Shown here: piece after piece, positions 1 through 7,445 of the stretch
Layout of the letters: every line of letters begins with the position of its first letter
Numbering within the stretch: position 1 is the stretch's first letter
Origin: Croceibacterium atlanticum
GTDB lineage: Bacteria > Pseudomonadota > Alphaproteobacteria > Sphingomonadales > Sphingomonadaceae
Length of the DNA stretch: 64,000 bases
Assembly (NCBI RefSeq): GCF_001008165.2
Contig: NZ_CP011452.2
Location: 2,852,001-2,916,000, forward strand
Reading direction: 5' to 3'
Program-made: the position numbers and the translations under genes
Notes under the pieces: model-generated
Databases searched by the model: none
Told to the model about the DNA's origin: nothing
Seen by the model: only the letters and a program-made list of their open reading frames with translations

Positions 1-1836
1 ACTGCGAAGCCACCCGCTTTTCGCAAGCCGCAACTGGCCACGCTGGTGGATGCCGTGCCTTCCGGCAATGGCTGGATGCATGAAATCAAGTTCGACGGCT
101 ATCGCGCGATGGTTTCCGCCAGCGGGGAAAAGGTGGCGGTCTATACACGCAGCGGGAAGGACTGGACGGACAAGTTCGGCCCGCTGGCACAGGCCATCGC
201 CGCGCTGGATCTGCCGCCCTGCCTGATCGACGGTGAGATCGTCGCCTATGACGGCAAGGGCAATCCGGATTTCTCGACGCTGCAGAAACTGCTGAAACGC
301 GGCAAGGGCGGGCAGGGCGCAAGCGACAAGCTGGCCTTCCATGCCTTCGATCTGCTGGAACTGGATGGGGAGGATCTGGCGCCGCTGCCGAATGTGGAAC
401 GCAAGGAACGGCTGGAGGCCTTGCTGCGCGATGCCGGGCCCCCGGTCCATGTGGCCGATCACGTGATCGGCGCGGGCGAAAAACTGTATGAGAAAATGTG
501 CGACGCCGGGCAGGAAGGCATCATCTCCAAGAAGATCGACGCGCGCTACACATCCCGCCGGGGCAAGGCCTGGGTGAAGGTCAAATGCACGCGGCGGCAG
601 GAATTCGTGATCATTGGCTGGACGAAAAGCTCTGCCAGGGGGCGCCCCTTCGCATCGCTGGTTCTGGGGCAGTATGAAGACGGCGATCTGACCTACAAGG
701 GCAAGGTCGGCACGGGTTTCGATGCCGACACGCTGGAAGATCTGGCCCGCAAGTTCAAATCGCTGGAGCGCAAGACGCCGCCGGTCGAAACCGACCGGGC
801 CGAAGCGCGCGGCGTGACCTGGCTGACCCCGAAACTGGTGGCCGAAGTGGCCTTTGCCGAATTCACTGCCGAAGGGCGCGTGCGCCATGCCAGTTTCCTC
901 GGCCTTCGCAGCGACAAGAAGGCGAAGGAGGTAAAGCCGGAACGCCCGGCCGATCCGCCTGAGGAAAGCGAGGCGGAGACGGTAAGGATCAGCAGCCGCG
1001 ATCGTGTCATTTTCCCGGAATCAGGCCAGACCAAGGGTGATCTCGCTGATTACTACGCCCGGATCGCGCCGCTGATGCTGCCTTTCCTTTCGGGCAGGCC
1101 CGTCAGCCTGGTGCGCTGCCCGCAGGGGCGGGCGAAGAAATGCTTCTTCCAGAAACACGATACTGGCGGTTTCGGGGACCATGTCCATCACGTTCCGATC
1201 AGGGAGAAGGACGGCGGCACGGAGGATTATATCTATGTGGAGGATGCCACGGGCATTCTTGCCTGCGTGCAGATGGGCACGATTGAATTTCACGGCTGGG
1301 CCAGCCGCAGCCGCGATGTGGAAGCGCCGGACCGGATGATCTTCGACCTCGATCCCGATGAAGGGCTGGATTTCGAGGATGTAAAAAGCGCCGCCGTCGA
1401 TATTCGCGATCGGCTGGCCGAAATCGGCCTGACCAGCTTCGCCATGCTTTCGGGCGGGAAGGGCGTGCATGTGATTGCCCCGTTGCGGCCGGGCCATTCG
1501 TGGGAAGCGCACAAGGATTTCGCGAAACGCTTTTCCGAGGCGCTGGCCATGGCTGATCCCGATCGCTTCACCGCGACGATGAGCAAGGCCAAGCGCAAGG
1601 GAAAGATATTCATAGACTGGCTGCGCAATCAGCGCGGATCGACCGCGGTTGTCCCCTATTCCGCCCGCGCACGCGAAAATGCGCCAATTGCCGCGCCCAT
1701 CGCCTGGGGCGAATTGAAGAACATGGCCAGCGCGCATGAATTCACCATCGACGATGCGAAGAAATTGCTCACTCGTGCCGGGGGCAAGGGGCTGTCCGGC
1801 TGGGGTTTTGCCGATCAATCCCTGCCTGACCTCTAG
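1..1836 (+). CDS. ligD: ATP-dependent DNA ligase LigD, 3' part (ligase and polymerase domains)
   Basis: This gene enters from the left edge; the reading frame is open from base 1, so the true start is outside the window. LigD seals and fills double-strand breaks in bacterial non-homologous end joining together with Ku. The first half is the ATP-dependent ligase domain: the adenylation motif KxDGxR is seen as KFDGYR near base 88, with downstream nucleotidyltransferase and OB-fold sequence to about base 930. From about base 985 the primase-polymerase (POL) domain follows, with the DLDPDEG metal-binding motif near 1345-1365 and the SGGKGVH segment near 1450. LIG-then-POL order matches Pseudomonas-type LigD, whose N-terminal phosphoesterase domain would lie upstream. 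No Ku gene is visible here. Confidence 0.95.
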   Translation, partial: TAKPPAFRKPQLATLVDAVPSGNGWMHEIKFDGYRAMVSASGEKVAVYTRSGKDWTDKFGPLAQAIAALDLPPCLIDGEIVAYDGKGNPDFSTLQKLLKRGKGGQGASDKLAFHAFDLLELDGEDLAPLPNVERKERLEALLRDAGPPVHVADHVIGAGEKLYEKMCDAGQEGIISKKIDARYTSRRGKAWVKVKCTRRQEFVIIGWTKSSARGRPFASLVLGQYEDGDLTYKGKVGTGFDADTLEDLARKFKSLERKTPPVETDRAEARGVTWLTPKLVAEVAFAEFTAEGRVRHASFLGLRSDKKAKEVKPERPADPPEESEAETVRISSRDRVIFPESGQTKGDLADYYARIAPLMLPFLSGRPVSLVRCPQGRAKKCFFQKHDTGGFGDHVHHVPIREKDGGTEDYIYVEDATGILACVQMGTIEFHGWASRSRDVEAPDRMIFDLDPDEGLDFEDVKSAAVDIRDRLAEIGLTSFAMLSGGKGVHVIAPLRPGHSWEAHKDFAKRFSEALAMADPDRFTATMSKAKRKGKIFIDWLRNQRGSTAVVPYSARARENAPIAAPIAWGELKNMASAHEFTIDDAKKLLTRAGGKGLSGWGFADQSLPDL

Positions 1837-1944
1837 CAGCGGCTTGTCGCGCGGGTTGTCCCTGCCGGCAAAGTTTGCCATCCGCCGCCGCCACAGCATC
1901 AGCAATCACGCCACGAATACGGAGAGGCTCCCGCCAAGCTGAAA

Positions 1945-3162
1945 ATGGAAAGCCTGCAGATCCTCATCGCAGAGCAGCAGCCCTGGTTGCAGGCGCTGAT
2001 CGGGCTCGCCCTGCTGGCGCTGGCGGCTGCCGCCGTCAATTTCCTGGTCAAGAAGGTTCTGCTGCGCGCAGCCGCGCCATTCCTGGACCGCCGCAGCCTG
2101 ACGGTGGACAAGGCCGCGGCGCGGCTGGCCAATGTCCTGCCGGCCCTGATTGTGGGCAACGGCATCTATCTGGTGCCCTATCTGCCGGAAGCGCTGGTCA
2201 GCGTGGTGCAAAACGTGGCCTCCGCCTTGATCGTGGTCAGTATCGCTTTCGCCATCAGTGGAATGCTCGATTACGTGGACGAGCTTTATCGCCGCCGGCC
2301 GGAAGCCCGAAGCCGCCCGATCAAGGGCTATATCCAGTTGCTGAAGATCGTGCTCTTCGCGGGCACGGCCATCCTGGTCATCGCGGCGCTGATGGAACAA
2401 TCGCCGCTGCTGTTGCTGTCCGGGCTGGGCGCGATGGCCGCGGTGCTGATGCTGGTGTTCAAGGACACGATCCTGTCCCTGGTGGCATCGGTCCAGCTTT
2501 CTTCCAACGACATGCTGCGCGTTGGCGACTGGATCGAAATGCCGGAACTGAACGCCGATGGCGATGTGATCGACATCGCCCTGCACACAGTCAAGGTGCA
2601 GAACTGGGACAAGACGATCACCACCATCCCGACGTACCGGCTGATTTCCGACAGTTTCAAGAACTGGCGCGGGATGAAGGAATCGGGCGGCCGCCGGATG
2701 AAACGGCCGCTGCTGATCGACCAGAACAGTATCCGTTTCCTGCAGCAGGACGAAATCCAGCGATTGCGGCGTTTCAGCCTGCTGGACGATTACCTTGCCC
2801 GCAAGGACGAGGAATTGCGCAACTGGAATGAATCTTCCCCCGGTGCGAAGCAGGATCCGGTCAATGCGCGCAAGCTGACCAATATCGGCACCTTCCGCGC
2901 CTATGTGATCGCTTATCTCAAGGCGCATGACCGGGTGGACCAGGCAAAGACCATGCTCGTGCGCCAGCTGGACCCCACTCCGGCGGGTCTGCCGCTGGAA
3001 GTCTATGCCTTTGCCAATACGACCGAATGGGGCGATTACGAGACGGTGCAATCGGACATTTTCGATCACCTGCTGGCGATCATGCCCGAATTCGGCCTGC
3101 GCCTGTTCCAGGAACCGAGCGGGCTGGATTTCCAGAGCCTTTCCGGCGCGGCCCGGCATTAA
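1945..3162 (+). CDS. ybdG: YbdG/MscM-type mechanosensitive ion channel
   Basis: A 405-residue MscS-superfamily inner-membrane channel that would release solutes on hypo-osmotic shock. Several hydrophobic segments fill the N-terminal half (about residues 15-35, 65-90, 90-112, 130-150 and 155-180). The pore and beta domain follow, with KDTILSL, VGDWIEMP and GDVIDIALHTVKVQNWDKT. The stretch NWRGMKESGGRR is characteristic of the E. coli YbdG subgroup (about 415 aa), which supports that assignment over MscS itself. The ATG at 1945 opens directly with a hydrophobic N-terminus. The 108 bases before it, after ligD, show no other gene. It is a different subfamily from the MscS channel at 15177-16085. 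Confidence 0.9.
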   Translation: MESLQILIAEQQPWLQALIGLALLALAAAAVNFLVKKVLLRAAAPFLDRRSLTVDKAAARLANVLPALIVGNGIYLVPYLPEALVSVVQNVASALIVVSIAFAISGMLDYVDELYRRRPEARSRPIKGYIQLLKIVLFAGTAILVIAALMEQSPLLLLSGLGAMAAVLMLVFKDTILSLVASVQLSSNDMLRVGDWIEMPELNADGDVIDIALHTVKVQNWDKTITTIPTYRLISDSFKNWRGMKESGGRRMKRPLLIDQNSIRFLQQDEIQRLRRFSLLDDYLARKDEELRNWNESSPGAKQDPVNARKLTNIGTFRAYVIAYLKAHDRVDQAKTMLVRQLDPTPAGLPLEVYAFANTTEWGDYETVQSDIFDHLLAIMPEFGLRLFQEPSGLDFQSLSGAARH

Positions 3163-3313
3163 GCTACGCGGGCCGCATTTGGGCCTGCGCCTTCGATATT
3201 CGTCCCGATCCCTCTTTTGCCGGCCCCGGATTGATTCCGGCGGCGTCAGGTTGGACATTGCGCGGGGACAGGCGAAGAGGGCAGGCTATGGCTGAACGGA
3301 TCGGAGCAGCGGC

Positions 3314-4330
3314 TTGGAGCTGAGTATCCTCGTCCCGATGTTTGCCGCGGCGGCAGCCGTGGTCTGGTGGGCGGGCACCCGCTTGCCGGCTTATGCCGCC
3401 GCCATCGCCCGGCGGACAGGCATCGGGCAGGCCTTTGCCGGCATGTTGCTGCTGGGCGGGATCACTTCCCTGCCGGAACTGTCCACCGCAGTCAGTGCGG
3501 CGGCCATCGGGGCATCGTCCCTGGCGCTGAACAATATTCTTGGCAGCGTTGCCTTCAACATATTGCTGATCGCCATGGCAGATGCGGTTCTGGGCAACCG
3601 GCCGCTGACTTCAGTGGTCGCGCAGCCGGCAACGCTGATCCAGGGTGTGCTGGGAATGCTGCTGCTGGCTTTCGTGGCCGCGGCGGTGCTGTGGCAGGAT
3701 GTCGGCCTTGCCGGTGTCGGGATCTGGTCCCTGCTGGTCTTTGCCGGTTGCCTGATCGCGATGCGGATCGCCTATCGCTATGAAAGGCGGCCGAGATGGG
3801 TCGTTATCGATCCCGGAGAGGCGGAAACGCATGCGCTGGAGGCGGAGACGCAGGATGAGCCGGAACGCCTCTATTGGGGCATGGCCGGTCTTGCCCTGCT
3901 GATCCTGGGCGCAGGATCGGTGCTGGCCATGACGGGGGACGAGATTGCCGTCCGCACCGGTCTGGGCAGCGGGCTGGTCGGCCTGATCTTCGTTGCCCTG
4001 GCGACATCGCTGCCCGAACTCAGTTCCATCAGTTCCGCGATCCGCACCCGCCATTACGAACTGGCGATCGGCGAAGTGTTCGGATCCAACATCTTCAACC
4101 TTGCGCTGATCCTGGTGATCGACCTCGTGGCGCCCGGCCCGCCTGTTCTGGGCATGGCCGGCCGGTTTGAAGCGATTGCCGCCTTGCTGGGACTGGCGCT
4201 GACCGGCATCTATGTGATCGGCCTGATCGAACGGCGCAACCGGACCTTTCTGCGGATGGGCTATGATTCGTTGACCGCGATCCTGTTATATGTCGCGGCG
4301 ATGGCTTTTCTGTTTACCGCGCCATCCTAG
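3314..4330 (+). CDS. CaCA-family sodium/calcium exchanger-like membrane protein
   Basis: A 338-residue integral membrane protein with two inverted halves, each carrying the alpha-repeat that forms the ion path in cation/Ca2+ antiporters. Repeat 1 has GITSLPELSTAVSA followed by NNILGSVAFN (about residues 50-85). Repeat 2 has ATSLPELSSISSA followed by GEVFGSNIFN (about residues 232-265). An acidic linker (about residues 165-185) separates the halves. The start is TTG at 3314: a stop lies in frame at 3293, no ATG is available in between, and GGAG sits seven bases upstream. The family exchanges Ca2+ for Na+ or H+; the substrate here is inferred. The stop codon is shared with the convergent P-type ATPase gene through the palindrome CTAG at 4327-4330. 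Confidence 0.9.
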   Translation: MELSILVPMFAAAAAVVWWAGTRLPAYAAAIARRTGIGQAFAGMLLLGGITSLPELSTAVSAAAIGASSLALNNILGSVAFNILLIAMADAVLGNRPLTSVVAQPATLIQGVLGMLLLAFVAAAVLWQDVGLAGVGIWSLLVFAGCLIAMRIAYRYERRPRWVVIDPGEAETHALEAETQDEPERLYWGMAGLALLILGAGSVLAMTGDEIAVRTGLGSGLVGLIFVALATSLPELSSISSAIRTRHYELAIGEVFGSNIFNLALILVIDLVAPGPPVLGMAGRFEAIAALLGLALTGIYVIGLIERRNRTFLRMGYDSLTAILLYVAAMAFLFTAPS

Positions 4331-6957
4331 GCCCGGCCGCGGCGTGTGATCAGTTTCTCCAGTTCGACGACGGCATAGACCAGCAGGCCCAGCGAGGCGA
4401 TGAAGCCCCAATCGGCCCAGCCGAGCGGGACGGACCCGAACAGCGCCTGCATGAACGGCGCATAGGTGAACATCATCTGCAGGCCGATCACGGCGGCGAT
4501 GGACATCGGCACGATCCGATTGGCCAGCAGCACATCCAGGCCGATCGCCGGGCGGTGCAGGTGCCGGCAATTGATCAGATAGCCGATCTCGCAGGCGACC
4601 AGCCCGTTCACGACGATGGTGCGGGCAAGTTCGAGCGATGCCTCTTCGCTGAAACGATCGAACAAATACCATGTCGCCAATGTCATCAGTGTGGCGACGA
4701 AAGCGATGCGCCAGATCAGGAAACGGGTCAGCAGTGATTCGTGCCTTGGTCTGGGTGGGTGCTGCATCATCGCCGGTTCCGCCGGATCGAAGGCGATGGC
4801 CAGGCTCAGCGTCGCTTCGGTAACCAGATTGATCCAGAGGATTTGCAACGCGGTAATGGGCAGGGGCTGATCCAGCATGACGGCCAGGATAATCAGCCCA
4901 GCTTCGCCCAGACTGGTTGGCAGGATATAGACCAGTGCCTTGCGGATATTTTCATAGACCGTGCGCCCTTCATGCACGGCGGCCACGATCGAGGTGAAAT
5001 TATCGTCGGTCAGCACGATATCGGATGCTTCCCGGGCGGCTTCTGTCCCGCGACCGCCCATGGCAACGCCGATATCGGCCTTTTGCAGGGCCGGCGCATC
5101 GTTGAACCCGTCGCCGGTCATCGCAATGCTCTTGTCCTGCGATTGCAGGGCGCCGATCAGCCGCTGCTTGTGCTGCGGCGTGGCGCGGGCAAAGATGGTG
5201 GCGGAATCGGCCCGCCCGGCAAATTCCGCATCCGTCAGCTGGTCCAGTTCCGTCCCGGTGACCGTGTCCCCTTCCAGCCCGACCGAAGCGGCGATGGCGC
5301 CTGCCGTGGCCGGATGATCGCCGGTAATCATCTTCACCGCGATGCCCGCCTGCCGCGCGCTGGCGATGGCTTCCTTCACGCCGGCGCGCGGCGGGTCGAT
5401 CATGCCGACAAGGCCGAGCAGGGTGAAATCGCCGGCATGGATTGCCGCCGGATCGAGCCGGGTTGCGCCATCCGCCCTGCGGCAGGCAATGGCCAGCACG
5501 CGTTCCCCATCCGCCGCCAGCCTATCCACCCTGCGCGCCCAGAGATCATGATCGACAGGGCGATCGCCGCCTTCTTCAGCCTGGCTGCTGCACAGGGCCA
5601 GCACGCGTTCAGGGGCGCCTTTCAGCCATATTGCCGTGCCCTGTGGGTCGTCTTCCAGCACGGCCATATATTGCTGGTCCGCCTCATAGGGGATGGAGGC
5701 GATCCGCTGTGCACCGTCACGTTCCACACCCAGCTTGCGGGCGAAGATGAGCAGTGCGCCATCGGTCAGATCGCCTTCGATCGCCCATTCGCCATCCTCG
5801 CGCCGGATCTGCGCGTCATTGGCCAGCAGGGCGCCGCGCGCCAGCTTCTGAACCAGCGGATCTGCGGCATTTGCCCCGTTCTCCGCGCCCGGAATTTCAA
5901 ACCGGCCATTGGTGGTCAGCGCGGTGCGCGCGGTCAGGCGGTTTTCGGTGATGGTCCCGGTCTTGTCGGCGCAGATTATATCGACTGAGCCCAGTGCCTC
6001 CACGGCGGGCAGTTTGCGGATGATCGCGCGCCGTCCGGCCATACGGGTAACGCCCACGGCCATGCTGATGGTCAGGATCGCCGGCAGCGCTTCGGGCACG
6101 GCGGCAATGGCCACGCCCACTGCCGCGCGGAACGCTTCCACCATGTGCATCTGGTTCAGCCAGCTTCCGATGGCGAAAACGGCGGCGGCAATAATCAGGA
6201 TGGCAACGGTCAACCTGGCGCTGAACCTGTTCAGCTGGCGCGAAAGGGGCGTGTTGATGCGCTCCCTCCTGGCCAGCATCGTGCCGATCTGCCCGATTTC
6301 CGTATTGTCGCCCGTGGCAATCACCAGGCCGAGACCGGCGCCCCGCGCCACAGTCGTGCCCGACCATGCCATGTCGCTGCGTTCGGCCAGCGGGCAGGTT
6401 TCGGGGCAAGGCATCAGCGATTTGCCGACGGGCGCGGATTCGCCGGTCAGCGCCGCTTCCTGAATTTCCAGCCCACGCTCTTCGATCAGGCGCAGATCGG
6501 CAGGAACAATCGTGCCGGCGGCCAGAACGACCACATCGCCTGTAACCAGCGTGGTGGCGGGCACGGTCTTCTGCCGTCCGCCGCGCAGGACCAGGGCTTC
6601 TGGCGCAACTGCATTGCGCACGGCCTCCAATGCGCGCTGGGCCCGGCCTTCCTGGATGAAGCCGATGGCGGCATTCACGATCACCAGAGAACCGACCACC
6701 GCCGCATCGAGCAATTCGCCGATCAGCAGCATCACCACTGCCGATACCAGCAGCACCAGGACGAGAAGATTGGTGAACTGGGCAAGGAAGCGCAGCAGGG
6801 CGGATTCCCGGCGCGGCGGTGTCAGCCGGTTCGGGCCCTGTTCGGCAAGGCGCCGCTCTGCCTCTTCGCCGGAAAGCCCTTCGGCGCTGGAAACGAGCCG
6901 GGCCAGCGCATCGTCCACGGCAATTGCGTGCCAGCTGCTTGCTTCCCGCTCGTTCAA
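4327..6957 (-). CDS. P2-type cation-transporting ATPase
   Basis: An 876-residue HAD-type P-type ATPase that would pump a cation across the inner membrane. Visible motifs are the actuator TGES (171-174), PEALP in M4 (288-292), the phosphorylation site DKTGT with Asp331, and the hinge TGDGFNDAP. N- and C-terminal cation-ATPase domains surround these. P2A calcium pumps carry NLVTD in M6; here it is NLVTE followed by ATLSLAIAFDP, so Ca2+ is possible but not certain (Mn2+, Mg2+ or Na+/K+-like are alternatives). The start is TTG at 6957, preceded by a purine-rich AGAAAGAGAG; the WHAIAVDDAL stretch just inside is family-typical, so shorter starts are unlikely. It is the last gene of the minus-strand run that begins with ccoN, 75 bases after its neighbour. 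Confidence 0.9.
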   Translation of the reverse strand: MNEREASSWHAIAVDDALARLVSSAEGLSGEEAERRLAEQGPNRLTPPRRESALLRFLAQFTNLLVLVLLVSAVVMLLIGELLDAAVVGSLVIVNAAIGFIQEGRAQRALEAVRNAVAPEALVLRGGRQKTVPATTLVTGDVVVLAAGTIVPADLRLIEERGLEIQEAALTGESAPVGKSLMPCPETCPLAERSDMAWSGTTVARGAGLGLVIATGDNTEIGQIGTMLARRERINTPLSRQLNRFSARLTVAILIIAAAVFAIGSWLNQMHMVEAFRAAVGVAIAAVPEALPAILTISMAVGVTRMAGRRAIIRKLPAVEALGSVDIICADKTGTITENRLTARTALTTNGRFEIPGAENGANAADPLVQKLARGALLANDAQIRREDGEWAIEGDLTDGALLIFARKLGVERDGAQRIASIPYEADQQYMAVLEDDPQGTAIWLKGAPERVLALCSSQAEEGGDRPVDHDLWARRVDRLAADGERVLAIACRRADGATRLDPAAIHAGDFTLLGLVGMIDPPRAGVKEAIASARQAGIAVKMITGDHPATAGAIAASVGLEGDTVTGTELDQLTDAEFAGRADSATIFARATPQHKQRLIGALQSQDKSIAMTGDGFNDAPALQKADIGVAMGGRGTEAAREASDIVLTDDNFTSIVAAVHEGRTVYENIRKALVYILPTSLGEAGLIILAVMLDQPLPITALQILWINLVTEATLSLAIAFDPAEPAMMQHPPRPRHESLLTRFLIWRIAFVATLMTLATWYLFDRFSEEASLELARTIVVNGLVACEIGYLINCRHLHRPAIGLDVLLANRIVPMSIAAVIGLQMMFTYAPFMQALFGSVPLGWADWGFIASLGLLVYAVVELEKLITRRGRA

Positions 6958-7032
6958 GTCGCAGGCTCTCTTTCTGAAGATTGCGCCTCAACCGCGATAA
7001 CTAGAATCCCTGATGGCTGGCGCCAAGGCTGG

Positions 7033-7269
7033 TTATTCTGAAAGCGGCTCCTCGCCGCCAGTCCCCTTGCGACGTTTGGAATGGCATCCTTTGGCGCAGC
7101 AAGGCGCCGTGCCCGGCGCAGCAGGCACCCTTTCGATGGGAATGTTCAATTGCCCGCCATTGCACAAAGCGAGGGCGATCGAAGCATTGCCCGCCGATCC
7201 GCCGGAAACCGGCCCGGTCATCGCCGGCAGCAGCGCCAGGGCTGCGAGCAGGGAGAGGGATTCGCTCAT
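7033..7269 (-). CDS. Small secreted Cys-rich protein in the cbb3 operon
   Basis: A 78-residue protein of unknown function. The first 18 or so residues form a signal-peptide-like hydrophobic stretch (LSLLAALALLPA). The mature part has four cysteines (36, 57, 58, 62) with the motif CCAKGCHSK, ending in a basic and then acidic tail. Its ATG overlaps the ccoS stop in an ATGA arrangement (7266-7269), so it is translated with the oxidase assembly genes. I recall similar short CCAKGCH proteins as conserved hypotheticals in sphingomonads. The Cys/His cluster next to a copper-ATPase operon invites a metal-binding role, but that is inference. Confidence 0.75.
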   Translation of the reverse strand: MSESLSLLAALALLPAMTGPVSGGSAGNASIALALCNGGQLNIPIERVPAAPGTAPCCAKGCHSKRRKGTGGEEPLSE

Positions 7270-7445
7270 GCGTAACGATCTTCGTCCTTGTCCTCTTTCC
7301 GATCATCATCCTCGTCCATCAGGATGCGTGCGGCGGAGCCTTCCGGATCTTCGAACTGGCCGTTCCTCAATGCCCAGAAGAAGCTGGCCAGCCCCAGCGC
7401 ACCCAGGATGAGAGCGATGGGGATGAGGAATATCAGCCCTCTCAC
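7266..7445 (-). CDS. ccoS: cbb3-type cytochrome oxidase assembly protein CcoS
   Basis: A 59-residue single-pass membrane protein needed to insert haem/copper cofactors into cbb3 oxidase. The N-terminal helix (LIFLIPIALILGALGLASFFW) is followed by the family signature NGQFEDPEGSAARIL and a highly acidic and basic tail (DEDDDRKEDKDEDR), all as expected for CcoS. The start is GTG at 7445, which overlaps the ccoI stop in the sequence GTGA (7442-7445). The stop overlaps the next gene in ATGA. The gene is easily missed because of its length and non-ATG start. It completes the ccoGHIS accessory set. Confidence 0.92.
   Translation of the reverse strand: MRGLIFLIPIALILGALGLASFFWALRNGQFEDPEGSAARILMDEDDDRKEDKDEDRYA

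Noticed and set aside
1906-3258. 450-codon frame antisense to the YbdG-type channel
   Set aside because: It is antisense to a gene with clear family motifs, with no recognisable domain and no sensible ribosome site.
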